NCBI RefSeq assembly: GCF_030908215.1
Contig: NZ_JAVFJK010000007.1
Coordinates: 62,001-126,000 of the forward strand
Direction: 5' to 3'
Length of the DNA stretch: 64,000 nucleotides
Source: Sinomonas sp. ASV486
GTDB taxonomy: Bacteria > Actinomycetota > Actinomycetes > Actinomycetales > Micrococcaceae
Made by a program: the position numbers and the translations under genes. Below, one piece after another: positions 1 to 8,992 of the stretch (within the stretch, counting starts at the first letter, position 1; each line of letters opens with the position of its first letter). Under the pieces are notes generated by a model. The model worked only from the letters and a program-made list of their open reading frames with translations. It had not been told where the DNA came from and searched no databases.

Positions 1-570
1 CTCGATGATGGCCAGGTGCTGGGGCAGGGAGACCTGGGGGCGTCCGGGGCGCAGCGAGAGCTGGAACTGGTGGCGCACGATCTGGGACCGCAGCCTGTGG
101 ATCAGGTCGGCAGCGACCTGCTGGTCGCCGATGTCCGCTACCAGGGCATGCAGCTGGGAATCCAGCCGGGGCAGGGCGGTGACCTCCCCGGCCTCGACGG
201 CTTCCTTCATCCTCTCGCCGATGTCCCTGAGCCTGCGGGCCTGGTCCTCATCCACGCGCTGGGCGGCACGGGCGGCGATCAGGCCCTCGAGGACGCCTCG
301 GCACTCCAGGATCGCCACTGCCTCCTCGAGCGAGACCCGGCGGACCCTTGCGCCGCGGTTCGGGATGCGCTCGACCAGCCCCTCTGCGGCGAGGTCCTCG
401 AAGGCGGAGCGGACGCTGCCCCGTGTCACGCCGAACATCTCCATGAGCTCGGCTTCGACGAGACGCTGGCCGGGGGACATCTCTCCGCGCAGGATCGCGG
501 CCCGCACGCCCTCGACCACATGGCCTCGCGCCTCGGCGCCCTGGCGGACGCCGCCGCTGTCTCCCCGCAT
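1..570 (-). CDS. GntR/FCD-family transcriptional regulator (partial, C-terminus beyond the left edge)
   Basis: The reading frame is open from an ATG at 570 to the left edge, so at least 190 residues are present and the end is missing. The N-terminus carries a GntR-type winged helix: a segment with VVEGVRAAILRGEMSPGQ, then LVEAELMEMFGVTRGSVR and a wing near RIPNRGARVR. The rest is helical with acidic and histidine residues, as in the FCD effector domain. A GGGAGGA ribosome site lies just before the start, which supports 570. FadR/FCD regulators usually bind organic acids or sugar acids and repress nearby catabolic genes. It lies downstream of, and on the same strand as, the broken FUSC gene, with a small palindrome between them. 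The effector cannot be read from the sequence. Confidence 0.88.
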   Translation of the reverse strand, partial: MRGDSGGVRQGAEARGHVVEGVRAAILRGEMSPGQRLVEAELMEMFGVTRGSVRSAFEDLAAEGLVERIPNRGARVRRVSLEEAVAILECRGVLEGLIAARAAQRVDEDQARRLRDIGERMKEAVEAGEVTALPRLDSQLHALVADIGDQQVAADLIHRLRSQIVRHQFQLSLRPGRPQVSLPQHLAIIE

Positions 571-598
571 CGGGATCCTCCCAGTCCAGGAAAGTCGG

Positions 599-617
599 AC
601 AATATTGTTGCCAACAA
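599..617. promoter_or_regulatory. Candidate GntR operator (two overlapping palindromes)
   Basis: ACAATATTGT at 599-608 is a perfect 10-bp palindrome. It overlaps TTGTTG-C-CAACAA at 605-617, a perfect inverted repeat around a single base. The site lies 29-47 bp upstream of the GntR start, where an autoregulatory operator would be expected. FCD-type GntR sites are short palindromes of this kind, but binding is inferred. Confidence 0.45.
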
Positions 618-653
618 GTCTAGGCGGGCGCCGGCGCGCCCGAGGGCCTGCAG

Positions 654-1716
654 TCAGCTCGGGCCCCGCGGGCCGCGGATGCGCGTGGCCAGCAGGATTG
701 CCACGGCGGCAGAGACACCGAGCAGGGACTTGTCGAGCCGTCCGCCGATGAGCGCGTCCACGGGCGCGGGCGAGCCCAGCTCGGTCAGGAGGAGCGCCAG
801 CGGCGTGATGCAGATGACGGCAATGCCGTAGTGGCGCGTCACGAGCAGTTCGGTCGCGACCTGGAGGGCGCCTATGGCGAGCACAAGGACCGCCGCAGGC
901 GGGTGCGCCGCCAGCAGGGACAGCGCGAGGAGGCAGCCCACCAGGGTCCCGGCGAGCCTGTGGGCTGCCCGCGCCAGCTGTGCCGCGAGGGTGCTGCCGA
1001 CCAGGGGGACGGTGGCAGCCACCGCCGCCCAGTGGGGATGGCCCAGGCCCATGACGGTGACGGCGGAACCTGCAGCGAGCGGACCCATCGCGTGCTGCAG
1101 GAGCTGCCTGCCCAGGCCATGATGGGGCCAGCGGGGGAAGTCGGTGCTCGACGACGCCGGCCGGTGCCCTTCCGAAGAGGTTCCCGAGCCGGCCGATCTG
1201 GCCGAGCCCGGCACTGGCCACCACGGCGGTGGCCGCAACCGCGGCACCCAGGGCCACGTCGGACCAGCCGTGGGGCGCCGAGGAGGCCGTTCCGGCAGCG
1301 AGGACGAAGAACAGGGCGGGATTCGGGAGCCAGCCCGAGACCCTGGTCGCCAGCACGCCGGCGGCGGACATCGCAGCCATCACCGCCACAGCGGCGGCCG
1401 ATCCCGGTCCTGACATGGCGCTGGCGGCGGTCCCGGCCGCGAGGGCGAGGACGAGCCCGCCGCCCATGCCCAGCTGGGCGCGGAGACGGCCTCCGCGGTC
1501 AGAACGCTTCCCGTACACGGAGCACAGGGACCCGCATACGGCGTAGACGGCCCAGCCAGGACGGCCGAGGGCGAGCACCACCCCGAGCGCGGCCGCGACA
1601 GAGAGACCGACCCGGACCGCGCCCCAGCGCGTGCCCGCTCCCGGGCGCACCGCGAGGAACTCGTCCCACCAGAGCCTGGCGAACGATCTGCGCGATCGGG
1701 GCTCGGCGACGGCCAA
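654..1716 (-). pseudogene. FUSC-like (fusaric acid resistance type) membrane protein, frameshifted
   Basis: Two halves of one membrane protein lie in different frames. The N-terminal half starts at TTG 1716 behind an AGAGGAG ribosome site (1721-1727). It reads as several hydrophobic helices, including the typical segment GWAVYAVCGSLCSVYGKR, down to about 1120. The C-terminal half, in a frame shifted by one base, reads from about 1120 to the stop at 654. It contains the family-typical GLGHPHWAAVAATVPLVG segment and more helices. One extra base (or two missing bases) in the linker near 1100-1145, which contains a run of five C, would join them into about 353 residues, normal for the family. It may be a real pseudogene or a sequencing indel. 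Intact members are inner-membrane proteins linked to aromatic acid export. Confidence 0.7.
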
Positions 1717-1885
1717 GGCACTCCTCTGCTGTGCTCTTGCTCCTCCCGGGCCGTCACGTCGGAGGAGCCGGGGCCGCCCGTGCGGCGGACTGGTGCCACG
1801 AATCGTACGGGAATCGCACCTTTTGCGCCTCCCGATCCCGGATTATCATTTAGGAAGTGAATCATCGGTCCTAGGAGGCAACAGC

Positions 1886-3112
1886 ATGGCGCATGAGCTC
1901 GGGAACCAGGGTGGGCAGGGCGTCCGGCAGGCGAACGTCCGGAAGGTGCTGGACGCACTGCGGCTGGAAGGCCCGTCCTCCCAGGCCTCCCTGGCGCGGA
2001 AGACCGCCCTGTCGCCGGCGACGGTGAACAACATCGTCAGGCGGCTGCGGGAAGACGGCCAGGCCGAGGTGAGGCCGGTGAACGGCAGGGAGTCCCTTGT
2101 GGCACTCGTGTCGACCCAGGGGGCCGTGGCCTCGATCCAGGTCAATGTCGGGTCCGTGCACGGCGCACTGTTCGACTTCGCCCGCGGCCTGCGGTTCGAG
2201 GGCCAGGTGGACCTGGAGGAGGGGACGGACCAGGAGGGCGGCAGCCCCGAGCTCGTCGCCGACCTCGTACGCTCCCTCGCCGCCGAGGCAGGGCTGGGGC
2301 TGGCCGATCTGGACGGGGTGGCAGTGGCCATGCAGGGCCCCATCAGCACGTCCTCGGGGACGGTGATGTCATGGGCACGGCGGCAGCTCCCGAAATGGGA
2401 GGGCGTCGCCATCGAAACCGTGCTCGAGAAGGAGCTCGGCGTCCCCGTGCTCGCGGAGAACGACGCGAACCTCGGCGCCCTGGCCGAATGGACCTGGGGA
2501 GCGGGGAAGGGGTCCTCGGAGTTCCTCTACGTGGCGTGCTCCGCGGGCATCGGCGGGGGCTTCGTCCTCGACGGCAACATCTACCGGGGCAGCGACGGGA
2601 TGGCCGGGGAGATCGGGCACATGGTGATCGAGCCCAACGGGCCCGTGTGCTTCTGCGGGAGCCGAGGATGCCTGAACACCTTCGCCTCGGAGCGCTCGGT
2701 GCTCCTGGCGCTTCGCGGCTACAGCGGCACGATGCGCTCGCTCGCCGAGGTCATCGACTCCGCCCGGCGCAAGGACCCTGCGTGCCAGCGCGTCCTCTTC
2801 GAGGCCGGGCGGTACCTCGGCCGCGCCCTGGCGAACACGGCCAAGGCGATGGCCCCCAGCGTGGTGGCCATCGGAGGCGAGCTGGCCAGCGCCGGCCCGC
2901 TGGTGTTCGACAGCATGAGGTCCTCGGTGGAGCTGAACAGCCTCATGGCAGCCTCGCCCTCCATCCGCTTCCGCCAGGCCCGGCTCGGGGACGACGCCAC
3001 CCTTCTCGGAGGGGTCGCGGCCGTGCACAAGAAGCTCGGCCAAGGGGCCAGCTCGCTTCCGGGATGGATGGTGAAGAAGGACACATTGGACAAGCCGGTG
3101 CGCAGTGCGTAG
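1886..3112 (+). CDS. ROK-family transcriptional regulator
   Basis: The protein has 408 residues. The start at 1886 has a perfect AGGAGG ribosome site seven bases upstream. An N-terminal winged helix (about residues 17-70) contains QASLARKTALSPATVNNIVRRL. It is followed by a ROK (repressor, ORF, kinase) domain. Visible are an actin-like GWxG-type segment around AEWTWGAGKGSSEF, the glycine-rich SAGIGGGFVLDG, and the zinc-binding CFCGSRGC near residue 253. ROK regulators of this architecture repress sugar catabolic operons and release DNA on binding a sugar or sugar phosphate. It is transcribed divergently from the FUSC remnant and immediately precedes the glycoside cluster, so it is the obvious candidate regulator for that cluster. 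The inducer is unknown. Confidence 0.92.
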   Translation: MAHELGNQGGQGVRQANVRKVLDALRLEGPSSQASLARKTALSPATVNNIVRRLREDGQAEVRPVNGRESLVALVSTQGAVASIQVNVGSVHGALFDFARGLRFEGQVDLEEGTDQEGGSPELVADLVRSLAAEAGLGLADLDGVAVAMQGPISTSSGTVMSWARRQLPKWEGVAIETVLEKELGVPVLAENDANLGALAEWTWGAGKGSSEFLYVACSAGIGGGFVLDGNIYRGSDGMAGEIGHMVIEPNGPVCFCGSRGCLNTFASERSVLLALRGYSGTMRSLAEVIDSARRKDPACQRVLFEAGRYLGRALANTAKAMAPSVVAIGGELASAGPLVFDSMRSSVELNSLMAASPSIRFRQARLGDDATLLGGVAAVHKKLGQGASSLPGWMVKKDTLDKPVRSA

Positions 3113-3237
3113 GCGTAACTATTCAAATATGGATGTATTCGAGCATGTGACCCTTGACGGATGATTTGATTTCCGTACGCTGAAGATCCCTGGACCGTTG
3201 ACCATTCACGGGCCGAATAGTTCAAGAAGGATCCTCA
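3113..3237 (+). promoter_or_regulatory. Promoter and candidate operator region of the glycoside cluster
   Basis: A plausible promoter is TTGACG (3154-3159), a 16-bp spacer and TACGCT (3176-3181). AACTATTC at 3117-3124 has its exact reverse complement GAATAGTT at 3215-3222, so the promoter is bracketed by an inverted pair about 90 bp apart. The nonamer ACCATTCAC (3201-3209) recurs at 11926-11934 upstream of the ABC importer genes. These are reasonable half-sites for the adjacent ROK regulator, but this is inference. Confidence 0.4.
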
Positions 3238-4554
3238 ATGATGAGTGTCAACTCTGTCGCCGACAACGACCCCTCGACGTCATCGTCCCTTCCCGACGAC
3301 GTCACCGTCCGCGGCCACAAGGGCGTGTTCGTGCGCCTGACCGCCATGATGCTGCTCGAGTTCGTGGTGTTCGGCTCGTGGTTCGCCACCCTCGGCCTCG
3401 TGCTCGCCACCAACAACCTGCCCGCCATCATCGGCACCGCGTACTCGCTGGCCGCCGTCGCCGCCATCGTCTCGCCGATGTTCCTGGGAGCGATCGGGGA
3501 CCGGTTCCTCTCCTCGCAGAAGGTCCTCGCGCTCGCGCACCTGGCCGGAGGGGTCGTCATGCTCTTCCTCCCCGCGGTCGTCAGCGCCGGCAACGGGTCC
3601 CTCGCGCTGGTCCTGATCTTCGTGTACATGCTCTTCTTCCAGCCCACCCTGGGTCTGGCCAACTCGATCGCCTTCCGGCACGTGGGCACGAACCAGCGCG
3701 CGTTCCCCTACATCCGCGTCTTCGGCACGATCGGCTGGGTCATCGCCGGACTCCTGGTGGGAGGCCTGGGCCTGTCCGCGTCCTCCGGCATCTTCTACGT
3801 CACCGCCGCGGCCAGCCTGCTGTTCGGCCTGTACTCCTTCACGCTGCCCCACACCCCGGCCCCCGCCAAGGGTGCGCGCTTCGCCCTCGGCGACGTCATC
3901 GGCGCCAAGGCGTTCAGGCTCTTCCGGCACCGGAACTTCGTCGTCCTGATGATCTGCGCCGTCCTGACCTCCATCTCGCTGGGCGTCTACAACACGTTCT
4001 CCTCCCCGTACCTGGGGGCCCTGGGAATCTCCAATGTCGCCGGCGTCCTGGCCATCGGCCAGGCTTCCGAGGTCGCGTTCATCATCACGATCCCCTGGGT
4101 CCTGTCCAAGGTGGGCATGAAGTGGGGGCTCTTCTTCGGCATGGTCCTCTGGGGCGTCCGCTTCGCGCTGTTCATCGCCGCGGCCGGGGACAGCCTGAGC
4201 TGGCTCGCCATCGTCGCCATCGCCATGCACGGAATCTGCAACGACTTCTTCCTGGTCCTCGCCGCCATGTACATCGACCGGGTCGCCCCCGTCGACCTCA
4301 CCGCCCAGGCGCAGAGCATGCTCATCCTCGTCATCTCCGGCATCGGCGCCTTCGTCGGCGCCACGGTATCCGGGACGATCTTCGGCGAGGTCGTCGCCCC
4401 CAATGCCGCCGCCGGGCCCGCGGCCTGGACGCCCATCTGGCTGGTCCCCATCGGCACCGCCATCCTCACCGCCTTCGTCTGGACCATCTTCTTCCGCTAC
4501 TCGCGCAATCACGAGATCGTCCGCATGGAGCCCTCCGCAGCCCAGGCAAAGTAA
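3238..4554 (+). CDS. MFS transporter, nucleoside:H+ symporter (NupG/XapB-like) type
   Basis: This integral membrane protein has 438 residues and about twelve hydrophobic helices. The start is one of two adjacent ATGs (3238, 3241) behind AAGGAT. The first helix region (LTAMMLLEFVVFGSWFATL) and the segment FPYIRVFGTIGWVIAGL are typical of the nucleoside:proton symporter branch of the MFS. Members of this branch are often found in bacterial sugar and glycoside clusters, where they probably carry the glycoside or its sugar product. It is the first gene of the plus-strand run and is followed 48 bp later by a GMC oxidase. The substrate cannot be assigned; a small sugar, keto-sugar or glycoside is likely from context. 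Confidence 0.85.
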   Translation: MMSVNSVADNDPSTSSSLPDDVTVRGHKGVFVRLTAMMLLEFVVFGSWFATLGLVLATNNLPAIIGTAYSLAAVAAIVSPMFLGAIGDRFLSSQKVLALAHLAGGVVMLFLPAVVSAGNGSLALVLIFVYMLFFQPTLGLANSIAFRHVGTNQRAFPYIRVFGTIGWVIAGLLVGGLGLSASSGIFYVTAAASLLFGLYSFTLPHTPAPAKGARFALGDVIGAKAFRLFRHRNFVVLMICAVLTSISLGVYNTFSSPYLGALGISNVAGVLAIGQASEVAFIITIPWVLSKVGMKWGLFFGMVLWGVRFALFIAAAGDSLSWLAIVAIAMHGICNDFFLVLAAMYIDRVAPVDLTAQAQSMLILVISGIGAFVGATVSGTIFGEVVAPNAAAGPAAWTPIWLVPIGTAILTAFVWTIFFRYSRNHEIVRMEPSAAQAK

Positions 4555-4602
4555 GGCCCCCACCCGTCGCAGCTGGGCTGCGCAGCAATGAGGAGAAGAC
4601 CC

Positions 4603-6150
4603 ATGAACGACAAGTACGACGTCGTCGTCGTCGGCAGCGGACCCGCGGGAGCGGCCTATGCCCGGGTGGTGAAGGACGCCAACCCCGCCGCGCGCATCCT
4701 GATGGTCGAATCGGGGCCCATCGTCTCGGAACCCCTCGGTACGCATGTGCGCACCATCAAGGACCCCCGGGAGCGCCTCGCGGCCCAGTTCGCCTCGCAG
4801 GGCCCCGAGGCGAACCCGTCAGACTACGACGAGCGGGTCGCTCGCGCCCTCTCGCCCTCCCGCGGCCGTTCCAGCGAGATCCTGGCCCGTCCGGGGACCT
4901 GGCTGCTCGGGGCCGGCCCTCTGTCCGAGGGCGAGGAGGGCTTCCCCGCCGCTGCCCTGTCGAGCAACGTCGGCGGGATGGGCGCGCACTGGTCTGGGGC
5001 GTGTCCGTGGCCTGCCCAGGGGGAGGTCAGCAAGGACCTCGACCCGGAGCAGTTCCGGTCGGGCCTGGACACTGCCCGTCGCCTCCTGCAGGTGAGCCAG
5101 CGCGCCTTCGAGGGGGCACCACTCGGCGGCGAGGTCAGGCGCCTGCTCGGAGCCCACTACGACACCGGCCGGCCCTCCGACCGAGTCGTCCAGGCGATGC
5201 CCCTGGGCATGGAAGTCCGGCCCAATGGAGAACGCTACTGGACCGGCCCGGGGGCCATGCTCGGCGACCTCCTGGGCCCAGATCCCGCCGCTGGCTTCGA
5301 GCTGCGTCCCGAGACCATCGCCAAGCGGATCCTGACCAAGGCCGGCCGAACCCAGGGAGTGCTCCTGCACGACCGGCGCGAGAACCGCGACTACGAGGTC
5401 GGTGCCCGCTTCGTCGTCGTGGCAGCCGACTCGCTCCGCTCCCCGCAGCTGCTCAGCGCCTCCGGCATCCGGCCCACCGCTCTGGGGCACTACCTCAATG
5501 AGCACACCATGACGACCAGCACGATCCAGCTCGGCCCAGCGCTGCGCTCCGCCACCGCCGGGCTCCGCAAGACCAGCGAAGGCGCCGTGGACTACCTCGC
5601 CGGTGTCAGCTGGGTCCCGTACTACGAGCCGACCTTCCCCTTCCACGGCCAGATCACCCAGTGGGACGCATCCCCGATCCCAGTCGACAAGAGCTTCGAG
5701 GCGTGGCCGGGCTCCGTCGTGGAGTGCTCCGTGTTCATGGGCAAGGCCGACGTCCGGTTCGAGGACTACGTCGAATTCGACGAGTCATCCCCGGACTTCT
5801 TCGGGATGCCCGCCATCAGGATCCACTACACCTTCACCGCGAACGACCGCGAGCGGCTCGCGCTGGCCGTCACCGAGGCCAAGCGCATGGGCTCGCTCCT
5901 GGGCGAGCCCATCAACGGCCTCGAGCCCACGGTGATGCCGCACGGCGCGTCACTCCACTACCAGGGGACGATGCGCCTCGGAGCCGATGACACGACCAGC
6001 GTCCTGGACACCTCCATGCGCGTCTGGGGCAACGACACCGTCTACGCCGGCGGCAACGGCACGATCGCCACCCCCGCCGCGTGTAACCCCACCCTGACCA
6101 ACGTTGCCCTCTCAGTGCTGGGTGCCCGCGACCTCGCCGGCCGGATCTGA
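4603..6150 (+). CDS. GMC-family FAD oxidoreductase, candidate glycoside 3-oxidase (CarA-like)
   Basis: The protein has 515 residues. The ATG at 4603 is preferred over 4588 because GAGGAG lies between them at the right distance. The FAD-binding Rossmann motif GSGPAGAAYA is at about residues 10-19. The C-terminal GMC domain has the expected catalytic pair, His452 (LHYQGTMRLG) and Asn495 (ACNPTLTN). The next two genes encode C-glycoside deglycosidase-like subunits. In known C-glycoside catabolism (CarA of Microbacterium, with CarB and CarC) a pyranose-oxidase-like GMC enzyme oxidises C3 of the glucose so the C-C bond can be broken by elimination. The order here matches that pathway. Alternatives are a general O-glycoside 3-dehydrogenase or a pyranose 2-oxidase; sequence alone does not decide. 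Confidence 0.82.
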   Translation: MNDKYDVVVVGSGPAGAAYARVVKDANPAARILMVESGPIVSEPLGTHVRTIKDPRERLAAQFASQGPEANPSDYDERVARALSPSRGRSSEILARPGTWLLGAGPLSEGEEGFPAAALSSNVGGMGAHWSGACPWPAQGEVSKDLDPEQFRSGLDTARRLLQVSQRAFEGAPLGGEVRRLLGAHYDTGRPSDRVVQAMPLGMEVRPNGERYWTGPGAMLGDLLGPDPAAGFELRPETIAKRILTKAGRTQGVLLHDRRENRDYEVGARFVVVAADSLRSPQLLSASGIRPTALGHYLNEHTMTTSTIQLGPALRSATAGLRKTSEGAVDYLAGVSWVPYYEPTFPFHGQITQWDASPIPVDKSFEAWPGSVVECSVFMGKADVRFEDYVEFDESSPDFFGMPAIRIHYTFTANDRERLALAVTEAKRMGSLLGEPINGLEPTVMPHGASLHYQGTMRLGADDTTSVLDTSMRVWGNDTVYAGGNGTIATPAACNPTLTNVALSVLGARDLAGRI

Positions 6151-6183
6151 GCCCCGGCAGCCAACTGCAATCGAAGGTGAGCC

Positions 6184-6651
6184 ATGTTCGACAACTTCCT
6201 GATCCGGCCCGACAGCCTCCGCAACGAGACCCGTGACGGGCACACGGTGGGCTTCACCCTCGCGGTGCGCCACGCCAACTACCGCGGTGTCTTCCTCTCC
6301 CTCCACAACGGCTACTTCATCGAAGTCGACGGCGTCGAGTACCCCACCGGCGCCCAGACCTTCGAGATCAACGGGCAGCGCCCGCGCACCTTCGAAGAAA
6401 CCCGCACGGCGGTGCACGAGCACTGGGACTACGACGACGAGGCCATCCTCCACGTCGCCGCCCCCGGCGGCCTCACACCGGGCGAGCACAGCATCCGCTT
6501 CCAGCAGTCGGTCCTGGCCGCCTACGGCTACCTGCCCACCGACGAGGAATGGGTCAAGAATCCGCCCACGCCGGGCACCGGCGCCGGCTCTGACAAGGCC
6601 CCCGACATCGTCACCTACACGCTCGCGCTCAACGACAAGGAAGAGAACTGA
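6184..6651 (+). CDS. C-glycoside deglycosidase beta-subunit-like protein (DUF6379)
   Basis: The protein has 155 residues and no signal peptide or membrane helix. The opening MFDNFLIRPDSLRN, followed by a beta-rich body (YRGVFLSLHNGYFIEVDG) and GGLTPGEHSIRF, is characteristic of the small beta subunit of C-glycoside deglycosidases (CarB type, DUF6379). In that family it forms a heteromer with a TIM-barrel alpha subunit and helps to form the active site. The stop codon overlaps the start of the alpha-like gene by one base (TGATG), which supports coupled translation and fixed subunit ratio. The C-terminal tail after about residue 120 (EEWVKNPPTPGTG and beyond) seems longer than in members I can recall. 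Family membership is fairly secure; substrate is inferred. Confidence 0.82.
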   Translation: MFDNFLIRPDSLRNETRDGHTVGFTLAVRHANYRGVFLSLHNGYFIEVDGVEYPTGAQTFEINGQRPRTFEETRTAVHEHWDYDDEAILHVAAPGGLTPGEHSIRFQQSVLAAYGYLPTDEEWVKNPPTPGTGAGSDKAPDIVTYTLALNDKEEN

Positions 6652-7775
6652 TGGCCATCAAGCGCGGAGTCTCCCTCTACAGCTACCAGCAGTCCCAGTT
6701 CTTCAAGGAACTCGACCTCGAAGCCCAGATCCGCGAGGTCGGCCAGAACCTCCACGGAGCCGAGGGCATCGAGATCATCGACGAGATGTCCCTGCGCTAC
6801 CCGGACCCCGGCGAAGACTTCACGCGCAGATGGTTCGAGTGGATGGACGCCTACGGCACCACGCCGGTCGCCATGGACGTGGGCATGGACGTGCTGCAGT
6901 TCCGGGACCACGTCATGACGATCGAGGAGTGCGCGGACCGGCTCCGCCACGACATCACGCTCGCCAAGTCCCTCGGCTTCCCCAACGTCCGCGTCCTGTC
7001 CGTCGTCCCGGTCGAGGTCCTGACCTCGGCGCTGCCCTACGCCGAGGAGCTCGACATCAGGCTGGGGAAGGAGGTCCACCAGCCGATGCCCCTGGAGGGC
7101 CAGCAGGTCACCGAGATCCTCGATGTCATCGAGCGCACCGGAACCCGCCACCTCGGCATCGTCCCGGACCTCGGCATCTTCCAGTTCCGGCCCTCCGAAG
7201 TCCTCCTCGCCTCGCTCGAGCGGCGGGGGGCCAAGAAGGCCGCATCCGATGCCTCGGTCGAGCTGGCCATCCGCCTCCAGCGCGGCGAGGCTCCCTTCGG
7301 GCACATCGACATGTCCTTCCACACCGCCGGAAACCTCCGCGCCGACTTCAACAGGTTCCTGAAGTCCGGAGCATGCGACGACACCTTCGTGGAGGCCTTC
7401 ACGGGCGTTAAGGAGTACACGGAGGAGCACGTCGAGGACCCCCAGGACGTCGACTACCGGGCGGCGTCCGAAGCCCTCATGCTCTCGCACACCTCCGGCG
7501 ACACCCTCCGCGAACTCGCCCCGCACGTGGTCCACGTCCACGGGAAGTTCAACAACATGTCACCGGTCCCGGACCGGCCGGGCGAGTTCCTGGAGATCTC
7601 CATCGACTATGCAACAGCCATCCGCGCCCTCAAGGAGGGCGGCTTCGACGGGTACATCAACTCCGAATACGAAGGCCAGCGGTACTTCCAGGACCGCGGC
7701 CGCGAGGACATGATGGACGAGGTGGACCAGGTGCGCCGGCACCAGGAGATGCTGCGGAGGCTCCTGTCAGCATGA
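6651..7775 (+). CDS. C-glycoside deglycosidase alpha-subunit-like TIM-barrel lyase
   Basis: The protein has 374 residues and the fold of sugar-phosphate isomerase/epimerases (xylose-isomerase-like TIM barrel). Likely divalent metal ligands can be seen in order: Glu in GIEIIDEM, Asp in GIVPDLGIFQF, His in VVHVHGKFNN and Glu in YINSEYEG. In the CarC/DgpB-type enzymes this subunit, with the beta subunit, uses a metal to enolise a 3-keto-glycoside and expel the aglycone by elimination. It overlaps the beta gene by one base and the next gene by four (ATGA), so all are translated together. The family as a whole also contains O-glycoside 3-keto lyases and hydratases, so the bond broken (C-C or C-O) is an open question. 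Confidence 0.78.
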   Translation: MAIKRGVSLYSYQQSQFFKELDLEAQIREVGQNLHGAEGIEIIDEMSLRYPDPGEDFTRRWFEWMDAYGTTPVAMDVGMDVLQFRDHVMTIEECADRLRHDITLAKSLGFPNVRVLSVVPVEVLTSALPYAEELDIRLGKEVHQPMPLEGQQVTEILDVIERTGTRHLGIVPDLGIFQFRPSEVLLASLERRGAKKAASDASVELAIRLQRGEAPFGHIDMSFHTAGNLRADFNRFLKSGACDDTFVEAFTGVKEYTEEHVEDPQDVDYRAASEALMLSHTSGDTLRELAPHVVHVHGKFNNMSPVPDRPGEFLEISIDYATAIRALKEGGFDGYINSEYEGQRYFQDRGREDMMDEVDQVRRHQEMLRRLLSA

Positions 7776-8992
7776 ACGCCCACCCTGCTCCCGACGGAAC
7801 CGCGCACACAGTGCCCCGGCTCATCGCCTACGTGGGCTCGTACGCGACCCAGACCCCCGGCTCCGGCGGCATCTTCGCCCTCGGAGTCAGCAGCGACGGC
7901 ACCGCCCTGGCCCATCTGGGCCGGTCCCCGGAACCGCAGCAGGCAGGCTACCTCGCCTACGCCCCGACCACCGGCACCCTCTACGCCGTCGACGAGCGCA
8001 AGAACGACGGCAGGGGACCGGTCGAGCCGCCGGCAGCAGTCCACGCCTACTCCGTCGGCCCGCACGACGCGAAGCTCTCATGGCTGAACACCCTGCCGGC
8101 CCCCGGCCCGCGTCCGACGTTCCTCTCCGTCGACGAGGAGAAGAAGCTCCTCGTCACGGCGAACCACGGGGACTTCGACCACGTCGAGCGGGTCGTGCGC
8201 ACCGACGACGGGGGCTGGACCGTCGAGTACGTCTACGACGACTCGACCGTCCTTCTCTACGCCCTGCAGCCAGACGGCGCACTCGCGAAGCTCCTCGACG
8301 TGAAGGTCATGGACGGCCACGGCCAGGACCCCAACTCCTCCCCACAGGCCGGCGGACACGGCCAGTCCGGCGCCCACGCCCACTCGGCCGTGATCGACCC
8401 CTCAGGCCAGTACGTCCTCGTGGGGGACAAGGGCACCGACCAGATCCGCGTCTATGCCCTCGGCACGGCGCTCGAGCCCGTGTCCGAGTACCAGTTCCCG
8501 CCCGAGACCGGGCCCCGCCACATCGCCTTCGACCCACAGACCGGCAACGCCTTGGTCACGTGCGAGTTCGCCTCCGACCTCGCCTCCCTCAGCTTCGACC
8601 GGAACAGCGGAAAGCTGCGCCTCCTCGACCAGGTCCCCGCCGTCGGGCAGGCGCACGAGGGGCTGAACGAGCCTGCCGAGGTCCGCGTGCACCCGAACGG
8701 CCGCTTCGCGTACGTGAACAACCGGGGCGAGGACTCCCTGGCGTGGTTCAGCATCACCGAGGGAGGCCGGCTGGAACGGCGCGGCCACGTGCCGCTGGCT
8801 CCCTCCGTCCACCCGGGCCTGGCGGCGCGAAGCTTCGCCTTCGCCCCAGGCGGCGCCTTCATCCTCCTGGCCGACAGGCCCGCCAACACCGTCCGCTCCT
8901 ATGCAGTCGACCCCGAGACCGGCGCGCTGGCCGAGCTGGCCGAGACCGCGGTCCCCGAAGCCGCATACATCGAGTTCGTGGAGCTCCCATGA
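7772..8992 (+). CDS. Lactonase-family seven-bladed beta-propeller protein
   Basis: The 406-residue protein belongs to the Pgl-type lactonase family (PF10282). Repeated blades are visible, with conserved segments such as IAYVGSYATQTPGSGGI, GPRPTFLSVDEEKK, ETGPRHIAFDPQTGN and RVHPNGRFAYVNNRGEDS. The founding member hydrolyses 6-phosphogluconolactone, but many relatives sit in sugar oxidation clusters and open other sugar lactones or have unknown roles. No signal peptide is apparent, so it is probably cytoplasmic. It overlaps its neighbours on both sides by ATGA. Within this pathway it could hydrolyse a lactone formed by side oxidation of the sugar; this is inference from position. Confidence 0.85.
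   Translation: MNAHPAPDGTAHTVPRLIAYVGSYATQTPGSGGIFALGVSSDGTALAHLGRSPEPQQAGYLAYAPTTGTLYAVDERKNDGRGPVEPPAAVHAYSVGPHDAKLSWLNTLPAPGPRPTFLSVDEEKKLLVTANHGDFDHVERVVRTDDGGWTVEYVYDDSTVLLYALQPDGALAKLLDVKVMDGHGQDPNSSPQAGGHGQSGAHAHSAVIDPSGQYVLVGDKGTDQIRVYALGTALEPVSEYQFPPETGPRHIAFDPQTGNALVTCEFASDLASLSFDRNSGKLRLLDQVPAVGQAHEGLNEPAEVRVHPNGRFAYVNNRGEDSLAWFSITEGGRLERRGHVPLAPSVHPGLAARSFAFAPGGAFILLADRPANTVRSYAVDPETGALAELAETAVPEAAYIEFVELP

Noticed and set aside
3198-5501. A 767-residue open frame over the MFS and GMC genes
   Set aside because: Arginine/proline-rich translation without family features; it is a shadow of the real genes in another frame, as are other long frames on both strands in this GC-rich DNA.
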